Below are positions 50,829-60,261 of a DNA stretch of 64,000 nucleotides, piece by piece. Source of the DNA: Saccharibacillus deserti (lineage in GTDB: Bacteria > Bacillota > Bacilli > Paenibacillales > Paenibacillaceae); NCBI RefSeq assembly GCF_013618475.1, contig NZ_JABJVN010000004.1, forward strand, positions 186,001 to 250,000, read 5' to 3'. Position 1 is the stretch's first letter. The number at the start of each line of letters is the position of its first letter. The notes under the pieces were generated by a model that was not told where the DNA came from, made no database searches, and saw only the letters and a program-made list of their open reading frames with translations. A program made the translations under genes and the position numbers.

Positions 50829-51821
50829 ATGAATCCAATCGATGAGAATCGTCTTCAACTGCTTGTGTCGAACATGCACGCGATCAAAAAGGAATTTGCC
50901 TGGCAGAGCGCGAATATTTCCCGTCTGGCCGCCATGCTGTACGCCGCCGAGGAAAAAGAAGCCGATCCGGCCGCCATCCGTGCTTGTCAGGAACAAATCA
51001 AGCAGAGTACCGGGGTGTTCTCCATGTTCCGGGGCAATCTCGCGCCGGGCATTGCCGCCATGCTGTCGCTGGAGAATGACCCGCAGGCTCTGCTGAACGA
51101 AACGCTTGATGTCTATGAGGAAATGAAAAGCCATAAATTCACGGCTTCCGATTATCTGGTGGTCGCCGCCTACGAAATTGCCAGGAATACGGAACCTTCG
51201 CGGCGTGCCGAAACGATCGGGCGCGCGAAAACTTTCTACGACGGCATGAAAGAAAACCATCCTTTTCTGACGTCGCACGACGATTACATCTTTGCCGCCA
51301 TGCTCGGATTGTCGACACTCGAACCGGGTCCCGCACTGAAGCGCATGGAGCAGTTTTATACCGAACTGAAGCCGGAATTCCATGCCAGCAACCGGCTGCA
51401 GGCACTGACCCAGGTCCTTGTTCTGGGCGATGCGGGCCTTGATACGACGCGGCGCCTGGCCGAGCTGCGGGAAGGACTGCGCGGGCGCAAACTGCGAATG
51501 GACAGAGAGTATCTGCTGCCTTCGCTTGGCTTGCTGGCGCTGCTTCCGGCCGAAACGGGTGCGATCGTCGACGAAATCGAAGAAGCCTGCACGTATCTGC
51601 GCGATCAAAAAGGATTCGGCAGTTGGTCCGTCCTGCAGCAGGAACTGCTGCTGCTCGCTTCCGGCGTCGTAATCTCGCGCAGCGTCGGGGAAGCGCGGCG
51701 GAACCTGACAGCGCCGGCGATCTCCGCTGCGCTTACGAATCTGGTCATCGCCCAACAGGCGACCCTGCTTGCCAGCACCGCCGCCATCGCGGCGATCAAC
51801 ACTTCCTCTTCTTCAAGCTGA
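50829..51821 (+). CDS. DUF4003 family protein
   Basis: 330 residues matching DUF4003: helical, with MHAIKKEFAWQSANISRLAAMLY near the start, then LDVYEEMKSHKFTASDYLVVAAYEIA. The C-terminal 30 residues are hydrophobic (LTNLVIAQQATLLASTAAIAAI). No enzymatic motif is known; the function is unknown. GAGAGGTG precedes the ATG by about six bases. The 250 bases upstream hold no other gene. Confidence 0.75.
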   Translation: MNPIDENRLQLLVSNMHAIKKEFAWQSANISRLAAMLYAAEEKEADPAAIRACQEQIKQSTGVFSMFRGNLAPGIAAMLSLENDPQALLNETLDVYEEMKSHKFTASDYLVVAAYEIARNTEPSRRAETIGRAKTFYDGMKENHPFLTSHDDYIFAAMLGLSTLEPGPALKRMEQFYTELKPEFHASNRLQALTQVLVLGDAGLDTTRRLAELREGLRGRKLRMDREYLLPSLGLLALLPAETGAIVDEIEEACTYLRDQKGFGSWSVLQQELLLLASGVVISRSVGEARRNLTAPAISAALTNLVIAQQATLLASTAAIAAINTSSSSS

Positions 51822-51981
51822 CCTTGGCAGGACGGGCAGAATCCCATAAAACATTTGGTTCCAAGCTTGCGGCACGGTTCGGCTCCTCCGCGGCATATTC
51901 CTTCCTGCCGGAAAGGCCTGCGCCCCTTGTTAAAAGAAGCCTTCTGAAAATAAGCTGAAAACAGGGACCCGCACGCCGCGC

Positions 51982-52017
51982 AAAAAAAGCACCTCCCGGT
52001 CTGCCGGGAAAGGTGCT
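51982..52017 (-). terminator. Terminator of the lipoprotein gene at 52094
   Basis: AGCACCTTTCCCGG pairs with CCGGGAGGTGCT on the minus strand, followed by TTTTTTT. Nothing else is seen in 51822-52093. Confidence 0.82.
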
Positions 52018-52093
52018 GGATGGTCTGCGTGTTGGCGGATAGCCACCGAGCTCTGCCTCCGGCTCGTTCTTTTTGCCGGACCGACCTGCCTGT

Positions 52094-52561
52094 TCAAAAT
52101 TCATCCGCGGGTTCGAGCCGGATCGTCTCGGAACGGTCTCCCCCGTCCCAGATCAGCAGCAATTCCACCGTCCCCGCATCTTCTTGTACATATTCGGTCG
52201 TGACCAGATCCCGCAGCAGATAGACGCCGTTCTCCGGCACGCGCTTGACGACCGTGCCGCCGCTGCCCGCTTCGATATCCGCTCCGTAATACGAATATTT
52301 CACTTCGCCGGTCGGAGAAGGGCCGCCGCCTTCATAACGGGCCGTCAACCGGGCGCGCAGCTTGCCGCCCTGTTCGGGTACATACATCGAATATTCCGCT
52401 GCCCAGGCGTCGCCGGAACCCGCGTATTCGCGAACTTCCGGCGGGACTTCCGGATTCGACGAAGCCGCCTTAGGGGCGGGCGCGCCGGTGTTCTCCGGTG
52501 CGCTGGCGCAGCCGGCGAGCAGGAGCATAACGATCAAGGCTGTCATCTTCATTCTGTACAT
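52094..52561 (-). CDS. Hypothetical lipoprotein
   Basis: 155 residues. Lipobox LLAGC at about 14-18 predicts lipid anchoring. The mature part is short and beta-rich (YEGGGPSPTGEVKYSYYGADIEAG, then VELLLIWDGGDRSETIRLEP), with no recognised domain. ATG at 52561 or 52552 may be used; GGGGGAT precedes the first. It has its own terminator. Confidence 0.7.
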   Translation of the reverse strand: MYRMKMTALIVMLLLAGCASAPENTGAPAPKAASSNPEVPPEVREYAGSGDAWAAEYSMYVPEQGGKLRARLTARYEGGGPSPTGEVKYSYYGADIEAGSGGTVVKRVPENGVYLLRDLVTTEYVQEDAGTVELLLIWDGGDRSETIRLEPADEF

Positions 52562-52687
52562 ATCGGTATCCCCCTCTACGCCGGCTTTGCTGCCGAACGT
52601 CTTGCCTCTTCAATTCTTTTAACCGTTTTGAGGGTAAAAAAAACGAATCGGACAGCGACTTTGCTATTCGTTTTTTTGTTCAGCCCA

Positions 52688-52948
52688 TCATATCCGCCGA
52701 GACAAACGGGCCGATTCATCCAGCGACGCCAGATCGCGGGCGAGTTCGCCCAAAGCGGGCAGCAGCTTCGGCGCTTCTTCCCGCTCGGAGAAATAGAGGC
52801 TCGCTCCGACCTTGCGTTCTCCAAGCTCCAGCCGGCTTTCGAACCTTTGCGATTCGGGTTCGAATATCAAATCGCTCCCCCTGCCTATCCGATCGGAGGA
52901 TTCTCGGCCGCTGTCCGTTTGACCCCCTGTTCCGTTTCTTTGTTTCAA
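52688..52948 (-). CDS. Possible small hypothetical protein
   Basis: 86 residues from TTG at 52948. It shows third-position G/C like neighbouring genes and a helical C-terminal half (LPALGELARDLASLDESARLSRRI). GAAGG lies 10 bases before the TTG, and GGAGAGGAGAAG a little further. No family is recognised. The rest of 52562-53134 holds no gene. Confidence 0.4.
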   Translation of the reverse strand: MKQRNGTGGQTDSGRESSDRIGRGSDLIFEPESQRFESRLELGERKVGASLYFSEREEAPKLLPALGELARDLASLDESARLSRRI

Positions 52949-53134
52949 GCCTTTTTCGGCCTTCTTTTTACCGCTTCTCCTCTCCTTTTCTTACGCTGCC
53001 GTTTTTTTCTCGGCTTCCTCTTGACCTGACCCCTTTTAACTGCGAAAATGAACCGCCGACCCTTATACCTGTCGTATTTCCGGCCTATATGCCGATAAAC
53101 AAGAATAGCCTCATTATCGTAAGGAGAACCGCCT

Positions 53135-54661
53135 ATGAATGCACTCAAAATCGCCGGCCTGCTGCTGATTTTGCTGACTGCCGGCTGCGGCCGGATCGCT
53201 TCGCCGGGCGATCTGCTGCATGCGCCCAACCTCGCGGGAGAAGAACAGTCGCTGTATCGTGCCGTGCAGCCTTTTCTACCGGCCGGCTACCAGCTGACGA
53301 CCCCCGGACAGTCCGATCAGGGCAGCGCTATCCGCCTTGCCGATCTGGACGGCGACGGAGCCAAGGAACTGATCGTTTCCTACAAAAAACCCGATACGGA
53401 CTATGAAGTCAATATTCTCATTCTCAGCCAGCAAGACGGAGCCTGGAAAAAAGCCGACCTGATTACCGGAAGCGGAATCAACCTCGATTACCTGGCGATC
53501 AAGCCTCTGCTAAACGAGTCCTCTGCGCAGCTGCTGCTGGGCTACGACGGAGGCGGAACCGGGCTGCCCAAGGAATTGTACGTCTATTCGTTCTCCGGCC
53601 CGAAGAGCGAAGCGATTCTGCACCGATCCTACGACCAGATTGCGGCCGGCGATCTGATCGGAAACGGTTTAAGTCAGATTGCCCTCGTCCCTCCCTCTGA
53701 GAATATCGAGAATGCCCGCTCCCGAATTGAAATTTTGGGAGAAAAAGACGGGCAGCTGGTCGAAATCGCGGAACGCCGGACGGAAGGCGCCATCTTGAAT
53801 ATGCGGATCGAACTCGCGTCCGAGACCCGGACCGGGCTGTTCGCCCAGGTGCTGGGCACCACCCGTTCCGGCTATACCCTGCTGCTGGCCTGGGACGACG
53901 GACGTCTGGCGAATATCCTCTCCGTCTCCAAAAAGACATACGATACGCGCGCATCGAGACAGGATCTGCAGCTTGGAGAACCCGATCCCACCCCCAACCT
54001 CGCTTCCACCGGGCAAAAATGGTGGATCGATTATCCGGCGGCCAATCGGGATCTCGACAGCGACGGAATCCTGGAAGTCGCTCTGCCGAACGAGATGCCC
54101 GTGTCCGATGAGAAGGCGGGCACGCCGCAGCTGTGGAGCGATTCCTATTACCGCTGGGACGGCAAGCGCCGGATGATATTCGTCGAAGACCGTTTCTGGC
54201 AGTGGGGATACGACCTGCGTATCCCGAATCGCTGGCAGGGCAAGTACCGGATCGAATTTCCTCAGGGCAATCCGGATGCGGCAGACGAAGTGCGATTCGT
54301 CTATGCGCCGCAGAGCGAACCCGACTCCGGCAACGCCGAAGAGACGATCGGCGGCGAAGCCGTGCTGCTGACGCTTCGCCAGCTCTCGACGGAAGAATGG
54401 GGCCGCCTGCAGCCTATGCTGGAGAGCCGCCAGACCCCCTACGTCGTATTGGGAGGCGCCGGCACGGGTTCCGTCGTCCCCGGCCGCTCGTCGCCGATCA
54501 CGATCGCCCTGCTCCCGGACTCCGATCCCGAGCTAACGGGCGAACAGGCCGAGATCTACGAGAATCTTCGGCTCAGTACAGCCGAAGTCGGATCGCTGGC
54601 CGGGCTGGATGCCGACAGCGAAACGGAAGAGGAGGCGTACAGCCATGTTGAAAAGCATTAG
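53135..54661 (+). CDS. Lipoprotein with FG-GAP/VCBS-like repeats
   Basis: 508 residues. Lipobox LTAGC (about 14-18) predicts a membrane-anchored, surface lipoprotein. DxDGDGxxEL motifs (LADLDGDGAKELIVSY, then NRDLDSDGILEVALPN) are calcium-binding FG-GAP/VCBS-like repeats of a beta-propeller. Its last codons overlap the start of a sensor kinase gene by 17 bases, so both are coupled. It may be a ligand-binding or wall-sensing partner for that kinase. AAGGAG lies seven bases before the ATG. Confidence 0.82.
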   Translation: MNALKIAGLLLILLTAGCGRIASPGDLLHAPNLAGEEQSLYRAVQPFLPAGYQLTTPGQSDQGSAIRLADLDGDGAKELIVSYKKPDTDYEVNILILSQQDGAWKKADLITGSGINLDYLAIKPLLNESSAQLLLGYDGGGTGLPKELYVYSFSGPKSEAILHRSYDQIAAGDLIGNGLSQIALVPPSENIENARSRIEILGEKDGQLVEIAERRTEGAILNMRIELASETRTGLFAQVLGTTRSGYTLLLAWDDGRLANILSVSKKTYDTRASRQDLQLGEPDPTPNLASTGQKWWIDYPAANRDLDSDGILEVALPNEMPVSDEKAGTPQLWSDSYYRWDGKRRMIFVEDRFWQWGYDLRIPNRWQGKYRIEFPQGNPDAADEVRFVYAPQSEPDSGNAEETIGGEAVLLTLRQLSTEEWGRLQPMLESRQTPYVVLGGAGTGSVVPGRSSPITIALLPDSDPELTGEQAEIYENLRLSTAEVGSLAGLDADSETEEEAYSHVEKH

Positions 54662-56081
54662 AGGGCGTCTCCTGCTCCAGATCGGCCTTCTGCTGCTGAC
54701 CATTATTCTGCTGCTTGAAGCCATCTTCGCCGCAGCGGTTTCGACCTACTATTTTGACAGTGCCAGGCAGATCGTCCAATCCCGAGCCGTTACGGCGGCT
54801 ACGCTGTCCAACCAGTTCATGGAAGGTTACACGCTGCAGGAGCGGGCCCGCTACATTCTCGAAAACCTGGTTCCGGGCGAGAGCAGCCGGGTCGAGGTGC
54901 TGGATCTCGAAGGCCGGACCGTGGTCGACTCCTACGGGTTCTCTTCGAACCAGCGTATTCGCACCTCGGATGTACGGGTCGCCCAGCAGGGCGGCGTCGG
55001 CAGCTACTCGGGCTACTCCCAGGCTTTTCGGCAGCGGATCATGGCGATCTCCAGCCCGCTGGTCAGCTACGGCGAAGTGATCGGCACCCTGCGCTTCTCG
55101 GTTTCGGCCGAGCCGCTGTACCGGGAAGTGGTCAAGCTGATCGGCTGGTCGATCGGAATCGGAGCGGCCGTGCTCGCGCTCGGCGTCGCGCTCAGCCTGA
55201 TTATCGCCCGCCGGATCGTCGGTCCGGTCAAGGAGCTGACGGTGATCTCCCGGCAGATGGCAACCGGCGATTTCACCGTAAAAGCCATTCGCAAATATAA
55301 CGACGAAGTGGGAACCCTGGCCGACTCGCTCAATCATATGAACGACGAATTGTCCAAAAGCGAGAAGATGAAAAACGACTTCATCTCGACGGTCTCCCAT
55401 GAACTGCGCACGCCTTTGACCTCGATCAAAGGCTGGGGCGAGACGCTTGTCGGCGGTTTGGACGACGAAGAGACGACGATGCTCGGCCTTGGCGTCATTA
55501 CAAGCGAGACCGACCGGCTGATCGGTCTGGTCGAAGACCTGCTCGATTTTTCCAAATACCAGTCCGGCGAAATCCGGATGCGTTCCGTTCCCGTCGACCT
55601 GAACAGCCTGCTGCGGCAGCTTGATCTGCAGTACACCCACTCCGGCAACAAACGCGGCGTGAAGCTGCATACCCTGCTGCCGGAAGAACCGATGCCGATG
55701 CATGCCGATCTGAACCGGCTCAAACAAGTCTTCGTCAATCTGCTGGACAACGCCATCAAGTTCTCCGACCTGAACGGCGAAGTCCGGCTGACCGCGGCTT
55801 GTTCGGATCTTCAGGTCCATGTATGCGTGCAGGATGACGGCGAAGGCATCCCGGCCGCCGATCTCGAACGCATCGGCCAGCGCTTCTACAAAGGCAGTTC
55901 CAAGATGTCCGGCAGCGGTCTGGGCCTTGCGATCAGCAAAGAGATCGTCCGGCTGCACGGCGGACGGATCAAGATCGAAAGCGAATACGGCATCGGCACG
56001 ACCGTGACGGTGACGCTGCCTCTGGCGGTCGCAGATCCGTTGGATCCGGCCGACCCGGCCGAGCACCGGTCACTCCTCTAA
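54645..56081 (+). CDS. Sensor histidine kinase (HAMP, HisKA, HATPase)
   Basis: 478 residues. Two membrane helices (about 8-30 and 165-187) flank an extracytoplasmic sensor of about 130 residues. A HAMP domain (about 188-240), the HisKA box (ISTVSHELRTPLTSIKGW, phospho-His about 250) and an HATPase domain (NLLDNAIKFS, DDGEGIP, GSGLGLAIS) follow. All catalytic motifs are intact. No response regulator is next to it; it follows the lipoprotein gene with a 17-base overlap and ends at a terminator, so it is an orphan. AGAGGAGG lies nine bases before ATG at 54645. Confidence 0.9.
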   Translation: MLKSIRGRLLLQIGLLLLTIILLLEAIFAAAVSTYYFDSARQIVQSRAVTAATLSNQFMEGYTLQERARYILENLVPGESSRVEVLDLEGRTVVDSYGFSSNQRIRTSDVRVAQQGGVGSYSGYSQAFRQRIMAISSPLVSYGEVIGTLRFSVSAEPLYREVVKLIGWSIGIGAAVLALGVALSLIIARRIVGPVKELTVISRQMATGDFTVKAIRKYNDEVGTLADSLNHMNDELSKSEKMKNDFISTVSHELRTPLTSIKGWGETLVGGLDDEETTMLGLGVITSETDRLIGLVEDLLDFSKYQSGEIRMRSVPVDLNSLLRQLDLQYTHSGNKRGVKLHTLLPEEPMPMHADLNRLKQVFVNLLDNAIKFSDLNGEVRLTAACSDLQVHVCVQDDGEGIPAADLERIGQRFYKGSSKMSGSGLGLAISKEIVRLHGGRIKIESEYGIGTTVTVTLPLAVADPLDPADPAEHRSLL

Positions 56082-56082
56082 C

Positions 56083-56120
56083 AAAAAGAAGCGAACCCGA
56101 TCGGCGGGTTCGCTTCTTTT
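56083..56120 (+). terminator. Terminator after the histidine kinase gene
   Basis: AAAAGAAGCGAACCCG pairs with CGGGTTCGCTTCTTTT, directly after the stop codon. It may act in both directions. Confidence 0.9.
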
Positions 56121-56173
56121 GCTGCGCAATATGCGGCAGAGCCCGATCTCAATTCAACCGATCTCTACCTCGA

Positions 56174-57739
56174 TCAAAGCTGTCCGGAATCTCCGCGCGA
56201 TTCTTCCGTATTCCATATTCGCACTGCTTTTTCCGCTCCCGTCACCAGCATGTGTTCTCCCTGGAAGCAGATCGCCCGGACGCCGCCTTTCAGTCCCTTA
56301 AAAGAACGGCTGTCTCCGTCCAGGCCGACTTCGACTACTCTGCCATTCGCCAGACCCAGTGCCAGGTAACGGCTTTCCGGGTGCCATGCGATGGCATAGA
56401 CCGCACTGCGAAACGTCTCGGCCACGGGCAGCCGGTATACGAATTCGCCGGTCTCCGCGTGCAGCAGCGAGAACGATTCCGGACTGTGCCGGTCGTCCGC
56501 CAACCCGCCGACCGCCAGATATCGTCCGCACGGACTGAGCGCGAGACTGTACACGCGCATACTGTCATGCAGCCCGGCGGTCCAGACGAAACGGTTCCCG
56601 GTTCTGTCGAAACACGCGACCGTATGATAATGGTCCGTCATATATATCTTTTGGCCGTCCGGCGAGACGGCCAGCTCTTCGGCGGTGGAACCTGCATAGT
56701 TCCCGAACACTTCGGCAAACAGCGCCCGGCCGAGCAGCGGACGCCATTCCTGCCGCTCCGGGTCGACTTCGATCAGTTGGTGCACCGCCGGATTCAGCGC
56801 ATCGCGCAGCCAGGCATGCCTATCCACCGCTTCGGCGGAGATCGGCAGCCGGTTTCCCCCGACAAGAGCGGAAGGCGGTCCGTATCCGATGTCGCTTTCG
56901 CCCAGGTTCGGTCTCGGCACTGCCGCGATGAATGCAGGCGTGTCCGGGATCCAGGCAAAAGGCGGCGAGAGCGGCAGGGGCACCGGAGTCAGTACAGTAA
57001 GCGGCGGCAATCCGCAGATCGCGATATGCGCTCTTCTTCCCTGCGACAGCGGTCCGTCGGCCAGCAGCCGGCGGCCGTCTTCTCGCAGCGCAAACACGCG
57101 TCCGATTCCTGTCACTTCCTCCAGACAGTCCAACTGCTCTCCGCCGCGAATCTGGATGCCCGGCACACTGCTCACGTAGGAGCCGCCCTTGCAGCCGTGC
57201 AGCACCCGTTCCCCGTCAAGCGGTACCAGAGCCGAATAGGAAGAGCGGGGCTCCGACTTGGCGGCGATCCGGTCTTTTTTGCGATACTGCACAGCGGCTT
57301 TGTCCGCCATCCACGAGATCGGCTCTGTCGGCACTGTTCCTTTGGCGGCGGTGCCCGACAGCACGGGCAGCGGCAGCGGATATTCGAGCGGCAGAGGATT
57401 GTAGACGTCGCCGCTCTGCGAGTCCAGCACTTTCCAGCCGAAGACGGCCGCCAGACGGAGCCGCAGCTGTGTGTACGCCCACATCGCGCCGTGTCCGCGC
57501 AGAGAGCTCCACGGCACATGCGTATCCAGTACATTGCAGCCTTCGCCGTCGAGGATATCCCCTTCCTCTCCGATAAGCGAGACGTCGATCGCCATCCAGC
57601 GATCTTCCTGCTCGTACACCCATTGGCGCTCCGACAACCTTTTCAGACCGGGAATTTGCCCCAGCAGCGTTTCGTATTCGGTTTGTGTTTTCGTTTCCGA
57701 GTAAGCCGGCAGTCTGCCTATTCTTGCATCCTGGCTCAT
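56174..57739 (-). CDS. WD40/beta-propeller-like protein
   Basis: 521 residues from ATG at 57739. The C-terminal half has WD40-like repeats (LAVSPDGQKIYMTDHYHTVACFD, LALSPCGRYLAVGG, IAWHPESRYLALGLANGRVVEV, then MLVTGAEKAVRIWN). The N-terminal half (about 1-250) has no recognised domain. WD40 proteins are scaffolds; the role here is unknown. GGAGG is 12 bases from the ATG but six from a TTG at 57745, so either may start it. It lies 95 bases downstream of the amidohydrolase on the same strand, so it may be the last gene of the ABC operon. Confidence 0.72.
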   Translation of the reverse strand: MSQDARIGRLPAYSETKTQTEYETLLGQIPGLKRLSERQWVYEQEDRWMAIDVSLIGEEGDILDGEGCNVLDTHVPWSSLRGHGAMWAYTQLRLRLAAVFGWKVLDSQSGDVYNPLPLEYPLPLPVLSGTAAKGTVPTEPISWMADKAAVQYRKKDRIAAKSEPRSSYSALVPLDGERVLHGCKGGSYVSSVPGIQIRGGEQLDCLEEVTGIGRVFALREDGRRLLADGPLSQGRRAHIAICGLPPLTVLTPVPLPLSPPFAWIPDTPAFIAAVPRPNLGESDIGYGPPSALVGGNRLPISAEAVDRHAWLRDALNPAVHQLIEVDPERQEWRPLLGRALFAEVFGNYAGSTAEELAVSPDGQKIYMTDHYHTVACFDRTGNRFVWTAGLHDSMRVYSLALSPCGRYLAVGGLADDRHSPESFSLLHAETGEFVYRLPVAETFRSAVYAIAWHPESRYLALGLANGRVVEVGLDGDSRSFKGLKGGVRAICFQGEHMLVTGAEKAVRIWNTEESRGDSGQL

Positions 57740-57833
57740 AAGCAAAAATATCCTCCGTTTCACAGGTTTCCATTCCGCGGCAATCGGCTTCCTATCGCAC
57801 AATCAAGTGTTCGTGCGCTTCCCGGAAGAACGG

Positions 57834-59060
57834 TCAACCGCCGGCCAGTTCATCCGCGGCTTCAGCGGTCAGTACGCATACGATACTGCCCCGAAGCTCT
57901 TCTTCGCCGCGCGCAGCCAGAGGATCGGCGGCGAACAGGACGGCATCGGCGAGCAGGCCTTCGCCGATCCGGCCGAGTTCGTGGGCGCGGCCGAGAATCT
58001 CGGCGGCCCCGGTTGTCGCCGACTCCCAGATCTCGGCGCGGGACAGGCCGTACAAAGCAAGCGTGTCCATCTCCTGCAGGTTGCGTCCGTGCAGGGCCGG
58101 CGTCGCATAATCGGTACCGAAGCCCAGACGTACACCCGCAAGCTTGGCGTACCCGACCGCTTTGGCATGCGCTTCCACCGCGCGCATCGCCCGCTCTCGA
58201 ATAACGGGCGGCAGCCCAAGTACCCCGCCGGGGTCGGCGGCAATCCGGTAGATCGAAGCGGTCGGTACCCACGCCACATTGCGCGCTGCCAGGCGGTCCG
58301 CCTGCTCCCGCGTCACAAACATGCCGTGTTCGATCGATTCGACTCCGGCTTCCGCAGCCCAATCCACCGTAACCCCTCCCCACGTATGCACGAAGACTCT
58401 GCGCCCGTGCTCGTGGGCGTACCGGACAAGGAACGCGAATTCCTTGTCCGACAAAGTAGGATCGGTCACCTGCTCCGTCGGCGATCCGAGGCCGCCTGTC
58501 GCCATAATCTTGATCCAATCCGCACCGGAAGCCAATACTTCGTCCATCTTCCGTTTCAGGTAATCGAGGCCCTGCGCGTCGGCCGCGCCGAACATATGGC
58601 TGCCGTTATGCACGCGCAGCGGATGCCCATGCTTGCGAATCAGCCGCTTCGCCGCTGCCGGCAGCAGCCCGCCCGCGTCCCGCACCGTCGTGACGCCGGT
58701 GCGAAGCGTCGCTTCGAACGCGTCGGCCTGCATCGCTTCGACCTCGGCGGAATCGCGCTTCGCCTGGTCGGCATGATCGAAATCGGTCCAGGCCATATGC
58801 GTGTGCAGGTCGATCAGCCCCGGCGAGATCCACAGGCCGGTACCGTCGACTTCTTCGGCGGCAGTCCGAAGCCGAAGCTCTTCGTGCGAGGATCGAGCTG
58901 CGATGCCGGATTCGGAGCCGCTTGAAGCCAGAGCCTGCGCGGCGGCTTCTTGGACCGATACGAATCGGCCGCGTTCGATTCCGATATCGAACCGCCGGCC
59001 GGAAATACCGGCTATCGCGATATTCCGGAAGCTTTTGCGGACCGGCCGCTGGAGAATCAT
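57834..59060 (-). CDS. Metal-dependent amidohydrolase
   Basis: 408 residues. The amidohydrolase metal site is visible: DLHTHMAW (HxH, about 88-95), KIMATGG (possible carboxylated Lys), VHTWGG and SIEHGMF (two His) and FGTDYATP (Asp). It resembles imidazolonepropionase/Xaa-Pro-dipeptidase-like members. The enzyme hydrolyses C-N bonds in a cytoplasmic substrate. ATG at 59060 overlaps the aminotransferase stop (ATGA), with GGGAG eight bases upstream. This context suggests it acts on the solute taken up by the adjacent importer. Confidence 0.85.
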   Translation of the reverse strand: MILQRPVRKSFRNIAIAGISGRRFDIGIERGRFVSVQEAAAQALASSGSESGIAARSSHEELRLRTAAEEVDGTGLWISPGLIDLHTHMAWTDFDHADQAKRDSAEVEAMQADAFEATLRTGVTTVRDAGGLLPAAAKRLIRKHGHPLRVHNGSHMFGAADAQGLDYLKRKMDEVLASGADWIKIMATGGLGSPTEQVTDPTLSDKEFAFLVRYAHEHGRRVFVHTWGGVTVDWAAEAGVESIEHGMFVTREQADRLAARNVAWVPTASIYRIAADPGGVLGLPPVIRERAMRAVEAHAKAVGYAKLAGVRLGFGTDYATPALHGRNLQEMDTLALYGLSRAEIWESATTGAAEILGRAHELGRIGEGLLADAVLFAADPLAARGEEELRGSIVCVLTAEAADELAGG

Positions 59061-60136
59061 GGCCGTTTCTCCCATACGCGGCGCACGGCTTGCAGCGCTT
59101 CGGACGCCTCGAGTTCCAGCAGGCCGGCAAGCGCCGAGATCGCCGTTTCCGCCGCCGCCTGCGAAGCGTTCGCTCCGAAATGATTGAGGCGCAGCAGCTG
59201 CCCGTTCAATTCGCCGTCGCCCGGAGCGACAATACCGATCGGCCGCGGAATCTGCAGGCGAGGTTCGCCGCCGATCCGTACCGTCGTCGTCAGCGTCGAG
59301 CGCCGCTCGGGACTGCGCTGCCAGCCTTCCAGCCCAAGAACCCGCAGTCCGGCGGCAGCCGATTCCGCGGCCCGCTCATGCCTGCCGATGACCTGTTCCA
59401 GCCCTTCCGTTTCGACCGCTTCCAGCGCCGCGATCAAAGCCCGTGCTTCAAGCGTCGGAATATAAGGCGGCACGCGGAACGCTTCGCCCTCGCGCGGCGG
59501 CTTCAGGTCGAGCAGCGACAGGATCGAGCTGCGCGGCGCGCGGGCATTGGACTCGATAAACGCCCATCCGCGCGGAGAAACCGCGACGGCACTGACGCCG
59601 TTCGGCCCGCCGAGCGCTTTCTGCGCTCCGATCGCTACCAGATCCGCGCTCCATTCGTCGATGCGCAGCGCTTCGCCGCCGACCGCGGACACGGAATCGC
59701 TGACCGTGATCAGGTCGTAACGGCGCGCCAGTTCCAGAATCCCACGGGCGGGATTCGATCCTCCGGTGATCACCTCGGCATGCACGAATGAAATGGCGTC
59801 CGGCGAAGTCCGCTTGATCGCTTCTTCTACCGCTTCGACCGTCACGACTTCATCGAACGGCACCCGCAGTTCTTCCACGTCGGCTCCGCCGCGCTCCAGC
59901 CACTCGCCGAACAGCGTTCCGTAAGGCCCCGTAACCACATTCAGAAAACGCCTGCCCGGCGCCGCGATGCCTGCCGCAATCGCCTCGATACCCAAAATCG
60001 CTTCGCCCGGCACAATGACCGGCGGATATTCCGTATGCAGCAGCTTCGCAAGCTGCGTCGTCAGCGTGTCGTATTCGGCGCGTGACAGCGGCACAAAACC
60101 CGAAGAACCGCCGTTTGAAGGTTGTAAAGTATCCAT
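59057..60136 (-). CDS. Class V PLP-dependent aminotransferase
   Basis: 359 residues. The PLP Lys lies in AIGAQKALGGPNG (about 187), and SDSVSAVGGEAL holds the cofactor Asp, as in alanine-glyoxylate/serine-pyruvate aminotransferases. It transfers an amino group between an amino acid and a 2-oxoacid. The start ATG at 60136 has GGGGG six bases upstream; a second ATG is directly before it. It is cotranscribed with the ABC importer and the amidohydrolase. Confidence 0.86.
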   Translation of the reverse strand: MDTLQPSNGGSSGFVPLSRAEYDTLTTQLAKLLHTEYPPVIVPGEAILGIEAIAAGIAAPGRRFLNVVTGPYGTLFGEWLERGGADVEELRVPFDEVVTVEAVEEAIKRTSPDAISFVHAEVITGGSNPARGILELARRYDLITVSDSVSAVGGEALRIDEWSADLVAIGAQKALGGPNGVSAVAVSPRGWAFIESNARAPRSSILSLLDLKPPREGEAFRVPPYIPTLEARALIAALEAVETEGLEQVIGRHERAAESAAAGLRVLGLEGWQRSPERRSTLTTTVRIGGEPRLQIPRPIGIVAPGDGELNGQLLRLNHFGANASQAAAETAISALAGLLELEASEALQAVRRVWEKRP

Positions 60137-60261
60137 CATTCTCCCCCGTTCTGTCTTTGCTTCTCTGAGACGTATCTTCTTCAACAAGCACCTGGTCGAA
60201 TCGATTTCTTTTCCGTTCTTTTTCGGCCAAGTCATTCTGCGGCCCTATTCGCCTTGCCGCC

